DNA of 64,000 nt, from positions 372,001 to 436,000 of the forward strand of contig CAKVNK010000001.1 in assembly GCA_934777435.1 (NCBI GenBank), in the 5' to 3' direction. The DNA is from an uncultured Clostridia bacterium (GTDB lineage Bacteria; Bacillota; Clostridia; Christensenellales; UBA1242). A program made the translations under genes and the position numbers. This document shows positions 43,894 through 52,766 of this stretch, piece after piece. The notes under the pieces are model-generated. The model was not told the DNA's origin, did no database searches, and was given only the letters and a program-made list of their open reading frames with translations. Positions within the stretch are counted from its first letter, which is position 1. Each line of letters begins with the position of its first letter.

Positions 43894-44913
43894 TTAGTTT
43901 TCATCCATAGTGTAAACTTTATAAATTGCTTGTTCAATAGCGTCAACTGCTTTTTTAGGTTTAATTTCACCATTAACAATGCGTTGGTAAGTTTCAAGCA
44001 AATATGCCCTTAATTGCATTGCATCACTAACTTGGTTGTTGTAATTTATCATCCTTCTAATCAAGCCTGTAACCGCTTGTTTGCCTTCGATTGATTGGAA
44101 AGGCAATTCAGGGTTGCAAGTGCCCTGTTTAACAAGTTCCATACCAAAGGTTAAGTTATGGCTGTTTTTATCATACATTGTGGCATCGTAGTCACCCAAC
44201 AAGGGCAAACGGCGTGCTGTTTTTGGTAAGCATTGCATAGCCTCCAAATATCTTTCCATTTCAGCCAAACTTGCACACATCAGTGAACCACGCAAAGTGT
44301 CGTTATGTGAACCAACGCACATACCACCTAAACCGCCATAAACATTTTTGGCAGCAGCACAAATTTCAACACCTTTAACGTCAAACAAAGGAAAAAGTGT
44401 GAAATTTGAATTTGTTAAAAGGTTTGCCACATGCTTTGCCATTTTAGAATCATAGCCAGCAACAACCATATGTGTTTTTTCACCGACAACGATTGATTGT
44501 GGGTGACCTGGACCTGCAAGCACGCAGATATTATCCTTATCAACGCCATTATCAATCAAAATTTCGCTTAAAGTGCGACCGGTTGTTTGTTCTATGCCTT
44601 TCATTGCCAAAATATATTTTTTGTTTTCATAGCCTGGAACTTGTTTGATTTCTTGCATCATTTCGTCCACACTTTGGCTTAAAATTGAGATGATAACATA
44701 TTCACCAAAATTAAGTGTTTTTGCCAAATCATGTGTGGTTTTTAATGTGCTTGCTGACAAATCAACATACGCATTTTTATGTTCCTTATAAAATTGGCTT
44801 TCTTCCTTACCTTCAAAAACTTTTTCCCACACCAAAACATTATGTTTATTTTCAACACAAAGCCAAGCCATTGTTGATGCCCAACGGCCAGAGCCTATAA
44901 TACCTATTTTCAT
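43894..44913 (-). CDS. gpsA: NAD(P)-dependent glycerol-3-phosphate dehydrogenase
   Basis: 339 residues. GpsA reduces dihydroxyacetone phosphate to sn-glycerol 3-phosphate for membrane lipids. The N-terminal Rossmann motif GSGRWASTMA, ILSQSVDEMM, LAGPGHPQ, AAKNVYGGLGGM with the catalytic Lys, and LLGDYDATMYDKNSHNLTFG are in the expected order. The nucleotide loop is unusual (GSGRWAS rather than GAGSWGT), so cofactor choice is open. AAGGAG precedes the ATG. The gene is monocistronic. Confidence 0.85.
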   Translation of the reverse strand: MKIGIIGSGRWASTMAWLCVENKHNVLVWEKVFEGKEESQFYKEHKNAYVDLSASTLKTTHDLAKTLNFGEYVIISILSQSVDEMMQEIKQVPGYENKKYILAMKGIEQTTGRTLSEILIDNGVDKDNICVLAGPGHPQSIVVGEKTHMVVAGYDSKMAKHVANLLTNSNFTLFPLFDVKGVEICAAAKNVYGGLGGMCVGSHNDTLRGSLMCASLAEMERYLEAMQCLPKTARRLPLLGDYDATMYDKNSHNLTFGMELVKQGTCNPELPFQSIEGKQAVTGLIRRMINYNNQVSDAMQLRAYLLETYQRIVNGEIKPKKAVDAIEQAIYKVYTMDEN

Positions 44914-45113
44914 ATTTCTCCTTAAAGCAAAACTAAAATTAAAATTTATTGCGAAAGTTTATTGTTCATTTAAGCCGATTAATGCAACTTGTTTTTGTTT
45001 TGTTTAGTTGTTATTTAGCCAAAATAAGCACTCTTTCGCCTCACGATATGTTAATTATAATGTCTAATATACATTTTGTCAAATGTTTAATTAACAGCAA
45101 ACCTAACACACAT

Positions 45114-45145
45114 AAAAAAACCAACCAGCATTAACTGATTGGTTT
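45114..45145 (-). terminator. terminator of the dlt operon
   Basis: On the minus strand AAACCAA (45145-45139) and TTGGTTT (45124-45118), with an inner CAG/CTG, followed by a T-run (45120-45114). It overlaps the last codons of the transferase gene. Confidence 0.75.
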
Positions 45146-45679
45146 ACAAACACAAAGTTCAAAGCCTTTGCCTGATTTTGTTTTATACTTAAAATTTGGG
45201 TTGCGTTCAAAAATTGTTTTTAAATCTTGGTTAAAACCTTCACCTTTGCATTTAATCAAACTTTCCTTTTTTGCCCAAAGTTTGGTTAATTCCCTTGCTG
45301 GGTTACGGCTGTTATTAACTTGCTCCAACTCTTTTTCATTGCAAATTGTTTTTGCCAAAGCCTTATCATAAGGCAAAATTGTTTGAACGTCCACCCCAAC
45401 GGTTTTATTGCTGATTGCCACAGCCAACATATTGCCAGAGTGCGACAAACTGAACTGTTTTGCACCTTCAAAATAAGGTTTGCCACGGTTGCCATACTTA
45501 ATCAAACTTAAATCAATATTGAGTTTTTTTGCCAAATATGTGTACTCAAAAATGGTAACTGCACGGTCAAACTTGTCAACCTTTTTGTTTGCATAATCTT
45601 TTATATTTTGTGGCAAGGTCTGTTCGGTTTTTGCCAGCCACAAATCGTCAAATTTTAAATTACGGAACAATTTTACCAT
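45131..45679 (-). CDS. 4'-phosphopantetheinyl transferase of the dlt operon
   Basis: 182 residues, Sfp/AcpS-superfamily. KPYFEGAKQFSLSHSGNM gives the SHS motif, VGVDVQ the metal-binding Asp, and LWAKKESLIKCKGEG the classical W-x-K-K-E-S-x-x-K helix, complete here unlike in the 13067 paralogue. It is the last gene of the dlt operon and overlaps dltD by 20 bp, so its natural substrate is very likely the carrier DltC. Confidence 0.85.
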   Translation of the reverse strand: MVKLFRNLKFDDLWLAKTEQTLPQNIKDYANKKVDKFDRAVTIFEYTYLAKKLNIDLSLIKYGNRGKPYFEGAKQFSLSHSGNMLAVAISNKTVGVDVQTILPYDKALAKTICNEKELEQVNNSRNPARELTKLWAKKESLIKCKGEGFNQDLKTIFERNPNFKYKTKSGKGFELCVCKPIS

Positions 45680-46643
45680 TTTGATTCTCTATATAATTTT
45701 CATATTTTTTAAGCAATTCTTGCCATTTTGCGTTGGTTGATTGGTCGGTTAATTCTGCATAGTTGGTTTTTAAAAATTCACCAACTGCAGTTGAAACCAC
45801 TTTTGCCCCTTCAAAGTTACAGTGGTTGCCGTTATCTCTAAAATGGCGTGAATAATCAAAACCTTCAAGCCCTAAATTCATATCATAAAATTTAACTTCA
45901 AATTCAGGTGCGATTTGATTATATTTATCTGCCAACGCCTTTATTCCATTTGATTTAGCATTATCCCATGTGATAGGTGTTGGAATGGTGATTAAACTTA
46001 ACTTGATATTATGTTCTTTGCAAAGTTTATAAATCTTATCAAAGTCGCGCAAAATTGATTTTTCTATCTTTGCTGGTTTGGCGGTTGGGTCTTGCATATA
46101 ACCATCTTTAAGTGTGTAATCATACACTTTGTTTGAATATGTATAACCTTTTAAACAATTATCTTTGCCTTTCATTGTTGGAGGGGTTACAAAATCATTA
46201 AATCTTAATTCCTTCCACCTTGTGTGATACATGAAAGGTGCAACCAAAAAGGCGTAATCATAAGTTGCAGTACCTTTTAATTTTGGGTTTGGTTGGTAAA
46301 AACAGTCTGTATCCAATACAACCACTTTTGGTTTTTGAGTTTTGAGTGTGGTTTTGAGTTGCTTATAAATCGAATTCATTGTTTGTTGTGCCGCCCCACA
46401 CCCATATGAAGTGATGCCAGTTTGCTTGTAAATTTCCATTGAAGAAATGCCACTATACACATCTGAATTGCCATAAAACATAACATCAAGTGTGTTTTTA
46501 GGTTCATATTTATATGACACTGCCCCATAATATTTTTCGCCACCCATATCGTTTAAATCTTTTGGCATAAACACCATGCCAGCATAGAAATAAAGCAATA
46601 TAAACACAATTATAAATGAAGATATTTTAAGAAATTTTTTCAT
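45660..46643 (-). CDS. dltD: DltD-like protein of teichoic acid D-alanylation
   Basis: 327 residues from the ATG at 46643, which overlaps the dltB stop (TAATG). One N-terminal transmembrane helix (about 7-27) is followed by an extracytoplasmic SGNH/GDSL-like fold: MFYGNSDVYSGIS near residue 65 gives the G-N-S/D catalytic block and HFRDNGNHCN near 290 the D-x-x-H end. DltD hands D-alanine to teichoic acid at the membrane surface. The usual G-S-S block is G-N-S here. Function follows from operon position and fold; exact motifs deviate from Bacillus DltD. Confidence 0.8.
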   Translation of the reverse strand: MKKFLKISSFIIVFILLYFYAGMVFMPKDLNDMGGEKYYGAVSYKYEPKNTLDVMFYGNSDVYSGISSMEIYKQTGITSYGCGAAQQTMNSIYKQLKTTLKTQKPKVVVLDTDCFYQPNPKLKGTATYDYAFLVAPFMYHTRWKELRFNDFVTPPTMKGKDNCLKGYTYSNKVYDYTLKDGYMQDPTAKPAKIEKSILRDFDKIYKLCKEHNIKLSLITIPTPITWDNAKSNGIKALADKYNQIAPEFEVKFYDMNLGLEGFDYSRHFRDNGNHCNFEGAKVVSTAVGEFLKTNYAELTDQSTNAKWQELLKKYENYIENQNGKIVP

Positions 46644-48223
46644 TAAAAACCTCCGTAAATAGGGTCTACTGGCACATAGCCTTGACCATAAGCCCCAAAT
46701 ATAATAATCACAAAGAATACACAAACATAAACCGCCAATCGAAGGGCTTGAGGCTTCGCCATAAGGTATTCTTTAACATTGACCTTATACTCTTTAAGTG
46801 CGTCTGCAACCAACAAAATTGCAACACCAATAAAGCACAAAATAACATCATGCACATCAATAACCGAAGTTGGAATATATCCCATGCCACCTTTAAAGAT
46901 TTGACCTATCATGTTAAAGCCATCAATCAAAGTTGGTGCACGGAAGATAAGCATACCAATGTTAATTATGATAAAAGTGCGGACAACACGTAAAACATTT
47001 AAAAATTTTTCCTTTTTTGTACCTGGTTCAATATGCAGTTTTGCATATATCTTTTTTGCAAGCGGTTCAAGGCACATACCTATCATCATAATCAAATAAT
47101 AGTATAGACCATAAACTATGTATTTCCCACTTGCACCATGCCACAATCCATTAAAGAACCAAACAAAGAACAAGGCAAACATTGATGGAATAAAACTTTC
47201 AAAGAAAGGGTTAACCTTGCCATGCAATTTCCTTGAAAGATTCATGAAAGGTTTGCTCATAGAAATTGGATAAAAAACATATTCTCTAAACCATACACCA
47301 AGTGACATATGCCATCTACGCCAGAACTCGTTAACGTTGCGTGAAAAGAAAGGTTGTTCAAAGTTTTTGGCAAGGTCTATGCCAAACATTTTGCTTACAC
47401 CTGTTGCGATGTCGATAATGCCTGAAAATTCAGCATAAAGTTGGAAAGTGAACGCCAACACACCCAGCACAACAAAAAAGCCGTTGTATTGTGTGTAATT
47501 TTTAAAGATTTCGCCAGCGACAATCGCCAAGCGATCTGCAATCACAACCTTTTTTAAAAAGCCCCATAAAACAGTTAATATCCCATTTGAACAATTTTGT
47601 TTGTCAAAGGTGTGTCCTTCGCAAAGTTGTGGTGACAATTTATCAAATTGTGCAAAAGGGCCTTCCAACATTTGTGGAAAAAAGCACACAAAAAGCGCAA
47701 CTTTAAAAAAGTTGGTTTCTGCCTTATATTTACCACGGTTAACATCAACCAAATAGCCGATTGATGATAATGTGTAATATGATATGCCCAGTGGCAAGCC
47801 AATTTTAAGCACTGGCAAATGTGCAGTAACTTTAAACCATGACAAAAAGCCTTCAAACATATCTGCAAACATGCCTGAATATTTAAGCACAGCAATAAAG
47901 CTCAAATTTAAAAGGATTGTCAAAATTACAACACAATTCTTTTTCTTTTTAAATTTTGCTTTTAAAAGTTTTCTTTGATCCTTTTCAATGTTCTGTTTTT
48001 GAACGTCAAATTTTGCATCAAGTTTGTTTATTCCAATACCCGCAAAATAAATTGTGGTAATTGTAAGCAACAAAAATACAGTTAAAAATTTGCTGTATAT
48101 AGCATAAAACAGCAAACTTGCAACCAACAAAACGATATATCTTTTGTTTAACGGAACGGTAAAGTATAAACCAAAAACAACACTCATAAAAAGCAAAAAC
48201 ATTATGATGAGTGTTAAATCCAT
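46643..48223 (-). CDS. dltB: DltB, MBOAT-family D-alanyl transfer channel
   Basis: 526 residues with about 11-12 transmembrane helices. The MBOAT signature is clear: EFWRRWHMSLGVWFREYVFY and the FNGLWHGAS segment with the catalytic His near residue 350. DltB passes D-alanine from DltC to the outside. It sits between dltC (4 bp gap) and dltD. Compared with the family it has an extra basic cytoplasmic loop (KNIEKDQRKLLKAKFKKKKN). Confidence 0.92.
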   Translation of the reverse strand: MDLTLIIMFLLFMSVVFGLYFTVPLNKRYIVLLVASLLFYAIYSKFLTVFLLLTITTIYFAGIGINKLDAKFDVQKQNIEKDQRKLLKAKFKKKKNCVVILTILLNLSFIAVLKYSGMFADMFEGFLSWFKVTAHLPVLKIGLPLGISYYTLSSIGYLVDVNRGKYKAETNFFKVALFVCFFPQMLEGPFAQFDKLSPQLCEGHTFDKQNCSNGILTVLWGFLKKVVIADRLAIVAGEIFKNYTQYNGFFVVLGVLAFTFQLYAEFSGIIDIATGVSKMFGIDLAKNFEQPFFSRNVNEFWRRWHMSLGVWFREYVFYPISMSKPFMNLSRKLHGKVNPFFESFIPSMFALFFVWFFNGLWHGASGKYIVYGLYYYLIMMIGMCLEPLAKKIYAKLHIEPGTKKEKFLNVLRVVRTFIIINIGMLIFRAPTLIDGFNMIGQIFKGGMGYIPTSVIDVHDVILCFIGVAILLVADALKEYKVNVKEYLMAKPQALRLAVYVCVFFVIIIFGAYGQGYVPVDPIYGGF

Positions 48224-48226
48224 ATG

Positions 48227-48457
48227 TTAGTCCTCGTCTTCAATTTTTTCAATCAATGCCATAATTGTTTTTGCTGAACTAAAATTTTCTGGCACGATGT
48301 GAATAGGTGTGATTTCAATATCAAATTCATTGTTAAGTTCAACAACTAATCTAATGATATCAAAAGATGTTAAAATACCTTTACCAATCAAATCGGTTTC
48401 GTGTTCAAAGTCCACATTTGGTTTTAATTCGTTTAAAATTTTTAAAAGTTTTTCCAT
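48227..48457 (-). CDS. dltC: DltC, D-alanyl carrier protein
   Basis: 76 residues, all-helical carrier. DLIGKGILTSFDIIRLV contains the phosphopantetheine Ser, although the usual Asp before it (D-S) is Thr here. The last part (IVPENFSSAKTIMALIEKI) fits DltC. It is loaded by the operon's own transferase, charged by DltA, and delivers D-Ala to DltB. AGGAGA precedes the ATG. A 142-bp AT-rich gap separates it from dltA. Confidence 0.9.
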   Translation of the reverse strand: MEKLLKILNELKPNVDFEHETDLIGKGILTSFDIIRLVVELNNEFDIEITPIHIVPENFSSAKTIMALIEKIEDED

Positions 48458-48599
48458 ATATTCTCCTTAATTTTTTGTGTTTTTCTTTATTTTAAATTTT
48501 TTTTATTTTGTTTTTTGTTTAGTGTGATTCTATTTTTTTAATTGAAATATTTTATTTTTTATTATTGTTTAATCTTTTTATGGTCTTTTTTAATCTAGA

Positions 48600-50129
48600 T
48601 TAGTTTTCCATCAATGCCTTATAATTTGATTTTAAATATGCACGGTCAATTTTTCCGTTTGCATTTATTGGCATTTGTTTTGCTTTAATAAGCACGTTTG
48701 GCACCATATAGTAAGGCACTTTTTGTTTGATAGCGTCCATAACCACATCTTGTTTTGCTCTGCCCTCATAAATCATAACAATCAAATCGGCTTGTGTGTC
48801 ATAAACGCATACAACCGAGTTAACATTTGCTATTGCACTGGCTGATGTTTCAATTTCGCCAAGTTCAATACGATAGCCCATGTGCTTAATTTGGAAATCT
48901 TTTCTGCCCATATACACATACTCACCATACTGATTAAGTTTCACCAAATCGCCGGTTTTGTAAACTTTTTCTGGGTAATGGTTATGTAATGGATTTTGAA
49001 CAAATGCAGATGCCGTTTTTTCAGGATTATCATAATAGCCAGAAGCCACGAAACTGCCCCTAACATAAAGTTCACCAACCTTATCTTGTTCGGTAACTTC
49101 ATGGTTGTTTTCATCGACAATAAAAGTGTTACAGTTGTTGCAATGCTTGCCTATTGGCAGGCTTTCGTCATCATTAAATGGACGATTAACAACATAATAT
49201 GTACAAATATCCGTTGTTTCAGTTGGTCCAAACAAGTTTGCAAAACTTACATCTGGCAATGCCCTACGCCAATAGTTGAGTTGTTTGTTTGGCATAACTT
49301 CGCCAGCAAACATAACTTTGGTTAAATATTTTGGTTTTTCATAGTCAAACAATTTGATGTTAGCAACTATGCAAAGTGCACTTGGCACCCAATAAATTGT
49401 GTTAATTTGCCTTTCATTTAAAAACTTTACCAACTGAATAGGAAAGGAAAAATATGATTTTGGCACAATGTTAAAGGTTGCACCTGACATAACTGTGCCA
49501 AAAATATCTGACACAGACATAGAAAAATAAAATGGTGTTTGATTGCCAAAGATTGTGTCTTTATTGATTGAAAAACAATCCACAAACCAAGTTGTGTAAT
49601 CTACCACATTTTGATGTGTTAAAATTGTGCCTTTTGGTGTGCCTGTTGAACCAGATGTGAATAGTGCATAAATTGGGTCAGTAGAGATAAGTTCTTCTCT
49701 CTTTTTTGAAATAAACTCTTGGTCAATCTCTGATTTTTCACAATCATCAATCATCAAAGCTGTTGCGTCAGTTTTAAGTGTGGCAAGCAATTCTTTGTTA
49801 TGTTCTTCACCCAAAATTGCAATCGGTTTGATAACATCTAATATTTTTTGCAAGCGTTCGCTTGGTGATTTTGAATCTAAAACAATATAGTAGTTGCCTG
49901 AATACATAACCGCAAACATACCTTTTAAAGTGTTAATGTTGCGATTGTCAAAAACTGCTATTGGTTGATTATGGCTACCCCCCCCCAGCAGAATTTTCAT
50001 TGAACTGGCAATCTTTTTACATTGCGTTTCAAACTGACTATAACTGATTGAATTTTCACTGTCAGCAAAAATGGTTTTATTCGGCATTTCAAGTGCATTT
50101 GCTTCTAAACATTGTAGAATGGTTTTCAT
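48600..50129 (-). CDS. dltA: DltA, D-alanine-carrier ligase, with an in-frame G9 tract
   Basis: 509 residues, ANL adenylating enzyme that activates D-Ala and loads it on DltC. Signatures: YALFTSGSTGTPKG (P-loop), FGPTETTD, KTGDLVK and GKIDR near the C-terminus. Within the first 51 codons a run of nine G (49986-49978 on the minus strand) encodes Gly-Gly-Gly in a surface loop. In an AT-rich gene this is exceptional, and a slip of one base would end translation early. As written the frame is on. Confidence 0.93.
   Translation of the reverse strand: MKTILQCLEANALEMPNKTIFADSENSISYSQFETQCKKIASSMKILLGGGSHNQPIAVFDNRNINTLKGMFAVMYSGNYYIVLDSKSPSERLQKILDVIKPIAILGEEHNKELLATLKTDATALMIDDCEKSEIDQEFISKKREELISTDPIYALFTSGSTGTPKGTILTHQNVVDYTTWFVDCFSINKDTIFGNQTPFYFSMSVSDIFGTVMSGATFNIVPKSYFSFPIQLVKFLNERQINTIYWVPSALCIVANIKLFDYEKPKYLTKVMFAGEVMPNKQLNYWRRALPDVSFANLFGPTETTDICTYYVVNRPFNDDESLPIGKHCNNCNTFIVDENNHEVTEQDKVGELYVRGSFVASGYYDNPEKTASAFVQNPLHNHYPEKVYKTGDLVKLNQYGEYVYMGRKDFQIKHMGYRIELGEIETSASAIANVNSVVCVYDTQADLIVMIYEGRAKQDVVMDAIKQKVPYYMVPNVLIKAKQMPINANGKIDRAYLKSNYKALMEN
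49978..49986 (-). repeat. G9 homopolymer in dltA, candidate phase-variation switch
   Basis: Nine consecutive C on the plus strand (G in the sense strand), nucleotides 144-152 of dltA, between KILL and SHNQP. The only G/C run of this length I noticed in the 64-kb window. Confidence 0.9.
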
Positions 50130-50459
50130 TTCTTCTCCAAATTAACCTGTCATTAGGCTTGCTTTATTTGTGATATACTAGCAAATAAACATATTAAAGT
50201 CAAACAGATATGTGATTTTGTCGATTATTAACACCATTTTCACACTAAACAAAAAAATAATGAAATAAAATAAAAATAATATGTTTATAAAAATAAAAAC
50301 AATATAATAAAAACCCCAACAAAAACAAACAAAAACAAAATTTTATATCAAAACAAACAAATTCTATTTTAAACCTAGTAATTAGATTTGTCATTTTTAA
50401 AAAAAAGTGCTACTATTATCGGTGTTGTTAACGTTTTAAGCGTTATTTAAAAGGTATTT
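50130..50459. other. AT-rich divergent region between dltA and pnuC
   Basis: 330 bp, very A/T rich. It holds a plausible promoter for pnuC (50388-50416). I looked for a nicotinamide-linked riboswitch and saw no convincing structure. The dlt promoter must lie here on the minus strand but no clear boxes are seen. Confidence 0.5.
50388..50416 (+). promoter_or_regulatory. promoter of pnuC
   Basis: TTGTCA (50388-50393), 17-bp spacer, TACTAT (50411-50416); 44 bp before the start codon. Confidence 0.55.
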
Positions 50460-51290
50460 ATGAAAAACTCATTTAAAGATAAATTAAAAAATTTTTTTAA
50501 GTCGTTCACGCCATATCAAATTATTTATTTAGCTAGCGTTGTTGTTATTGTTGTTTTATTCACAATCTTTTTGCCAGATGAAATGCTTGAAAGCACAGAT
50601 GGGCTTAGCAAAGGTATGGCAACTTTGGTTACAACTTGTGCCATAATTGCAGTTATTGCCAACCCTGTTTGTGAATTGTTAATTTCAAAACAAAGCAAAT
50701 GGAATTTTATTGTATCTATCGTTTTTGTTGAAATCACTGAATCTGTTGTGTTGTTTGCACAAGGCAATTACGCATCAGCAATTATCACTCTTTTGTTTTG
50801 GATTCCTATTGATTTTGCATCATTCATCAACTGGAACAAACACCCAGACGAAAAAGATGAAGAAGTAACAAAAGTTAAAAAATTAAGTTGGAAGGCAGAC
50901 ATTTTAATTGTGCTTGGCATTGTTGCCTTTGGCTTTGGTGTTGGTTGGTTGTTAAAACTTATCCCAGGCGCTGAAAACACATTTATTGACGCATTTTGCA
51001 GTGCGGTTGGTATGGCTAATGCAATATTGCTTATGTTGCGTTACAACGAGCAATGGATTGCTTGGGGGCTTTATCTTATATTAGACGCAGTGTTGTATAT
51101 TATGGCTGGTTCATACATTATGCTTATCACTGTTGTGGCAATGATGATAAACACAATTTATGGTTTGATAAAATGGTTGGTTTATATTAAAAAACATAAA
51201 AAAGAAAATGCCACAACTATTAATGCTGAACAAGAAAAAAATAATTCAGCAAATGAAATTGCCAACACAAACAATGAAGCAAATAAATAA
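50460..51290 (+). CDS. pnuC: PnuC-like nicotinamide riboside transporter
   Basis: 276 residues, about seven transmembrane helices in the PnuC/SWEET-like layout. The C-terminal block NEQWIAWGLYLILDAVLYI and MINTIYGLIKWLVYIKK, with the conserved W and N, is the substrate-binding region of PnuC. PnuC lets nicotinamide riboside diffuse in for NAD synthesis, driven by phosphorylation inside. A charged Asn/Glu-rich tail (about 245-276) is probably disordered. Monocistronic. Confidence 0.8.
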   Translation: MKNSFKDKLKNFFKSFTPYQIIYLASVVVIVVLFTIFLPDEMLESTDGLSKGMATLVTTCAIIAVIANPVCELLISKQSKWNFIVSIVFVEITESVVLFAQGNYASAIITLLFWIPIDFASFINWNKHPDEKDEEVTKVKKLSWKADILIVLGIVAFGFGVGWLLKLIPGAENTFIDAFCSAVGMANAILLMLRYNEQWIAWGLYLILDAVLYIMAGSYIMLITVVAMMINTIYGLIKWLVYIKKHKKENATTINAEQEKNNSANEIANTNNEANK

Positions 51291-51542
51291 TACAAAATAA
51301 ATATTTAAACGAATTAAAAAAAATTAAAAACACTAAAAATAATTAATTTTTATTTGATTAAAAATAAATTTTAATTATTTTTTTATTTAAAAAATTAATT
51401 TATGTTGAAAATATTACCATAAAATATATAAAAATACATTAATATTTTATTTTTTAAATTTTTATTTTAAATAAAATTAATTAAATATAAAATTGTATTT
51501 TTAATTTTGAATAATTTTATTTATTATTTACAAATTAAAATT

Positions 51543-52091
51543 ATGAAAAAGTTGATGTTATATTTAAGTGCTTTTGTTCCTTTGTATTTTTTGCTTATTT
51601 TAAAAATTTTGGTTGATATTCTTTTTGGCAATTTAACTTTTAATGTGCTTAACAGTTTATCTTTGATTTTGTATTCCTTGGCAATGATTATGGGAATTGC
51701 TGGTGCAATAAATGCACTAAAACACAATCAAACAAAACCAACAAAAATTGAAATTGTTGAAAAGCACAGTTTAACTGAACAATATTTTTTAGGCTACTTT
51801 TCTTTATTCGTTTTGTTTGCACTCAGTTTTGAAATTGAAAAAGTGAGTATGTTTGTTGTGTTTGTATCTATTATAATTTTGATTGGCATTGTATACATCA
51901 AGAACGATTTGTTTTATATCAATCCATTTTTAAATTTGTTGGGTTACAATTTTTATCAGGTCACTTTTATGTTAGACGGCAAAACTGAAAAGCAAGTGGC
52001 AAAATTTTTATTCAAGGGTCAACTTAAAACAAAACAGAAATACAACGCCAAATTAAGCCATGAAAATTTCAGTATTATTGAAAAGTTTTAA
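51543..52091 (+). CDS. orphan KwaA-like membrane protein
   Basis: 182 residues with four transmembrane helices and a cytoplasmic C-tail. It is a homologue of the KwaA-like protein at 14018: EIVEKHSLTEQYFLGYFSL and GIVYIKNDLFYINPFLNLL match its central and fourth-helix regions, including the Y-INP-LN-L block. No KwaB-like gene is next to it. The ATG at 51543 is chosen over an in-frame TTG at 51507; no Shine-Dalgarno is seen before either. Surrounding intergenic DNA is extremely AT-rich. It could be a stand-alone sensor, an inhibitor of Kiwa, or a remnant. Confidence 0.6.
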   Translation: MKKLMLYLSAFVPLYFLLILKILVDILFGNLTFNVLNSLSLILYSLAMIMGIAGAINALKHNQTKPTKIEIVEKHSLTEQYFLGYFSLFVLFALSFEIEKVSMFVVFVSIIILIGIVYIKNDLFYINPFLNLLGYNFYQVTFMLDGKTEKQVAKFLFKGQLKTKQKYNAKLSHENFSIIEKF

Positions 52092-52139
52092 AAGTATAAA
52101 ACACAAATTTGCACACAAACTATTTTAAGGAGAAATTAT

Positions 52140-52676
52140 ATGGAAGGAAAAGGAATTGTCCGCCGTGTGGACGAATTGGGGCGTATTGTTTTGCCACGTG
52201 AAATGCGTAAAATGATTAATGTTCGTGTTGGCAGTAAATTGGAAATAGGTATTGTTGATGGCAATAAATTTTTGCTTACAAAATATAGTGATATGGACGC
52301 ATTAAAAGAATATAGTGACGCGGTTGCATCTGCCATTTCAGTTAGCATAGAACACGATGTACTTATAAGTGATATGGAAAAAATTTTATCTTCAAACCGC
52401 AAAAAATATATAGGTAAACAGATGAACGAAGATGTGCAAGAATTGATATATGCAAAAGAGATAATTATAAAAAAGCAAGATGACGATAGTGAAATGTTAA
52501 ACTTCTTTCCCAACACAGAAAATGAATTTTGCTGTCAACTGGTTGTTCCAATTATCAAAGATGGTGACGCAATAGGTTCAATTATTATTTTAGCAACCGA
52601 AAACAAGTGCTTTGACGACAGTGCCGTCAAAATCTGTAAAGCTTTTAGTAAGTATCTATCCGACCAGTTAAGTTAA
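52140..52676 (+). CDS. spoVT: stage V sporulation protein T, AbrB-type regulator
   Basis: 178 residues. The N-terminal swapped-hairpin domain is unmistakable: KGIVRRVDELGRIVLPREMRK. It is followed by a GAF-like domain ending FDDSAVKICKAFSKYLSDQLS. SpoVT controls forespore sigma-G genes. The length equals Bacillus SpoVT. AAGGAG lies before the ATG. Together with yabP/yabQ and spoVB it marks the host as a spore former. Confidence 0.95.
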   Translation: MEGKGIVRRVDELGRIVLPREMRKMINVRVGSKLEIGIVDGNKFLLTKYSDMDALKEYSDAVASAISVSIEHDVLISDMEKILSSNRKKYIGKQMNEDVQELIYAKEIIIKKQDDDSEMLNFFPNTENEFCCQLVVPIIKDGDAIGSIIILATENKCFDDSAVKICKAFSKYLSDQLS

Positions 52677-52690
52677 CTTAATATATAAAT

Positions 52691-52721
52691 AAAAAAACAC
52701 CTAAAATTTAGGTGCTTTTTT
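52691..52721. terminator. bidirectional terminator between spoVT and virB4
   Basis: CACCTAAA/TTTAGGTG stem flanked by seven A upstream and six T downstream; serves both converging genes. Confidence 0.85.
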
Positions 52722-52766
52722 ACTTTTTCTATTAGAAAATTGTGTTTTGTTTAGCAAATAATATTT

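Noticed and set aside
50130..50459. NAD-type riboswitch before pnuC
   Set aside because: No conserved stems or GC-rich pairing were found; the region is low-complexity A/T with only a promoter-like pair of boxes.
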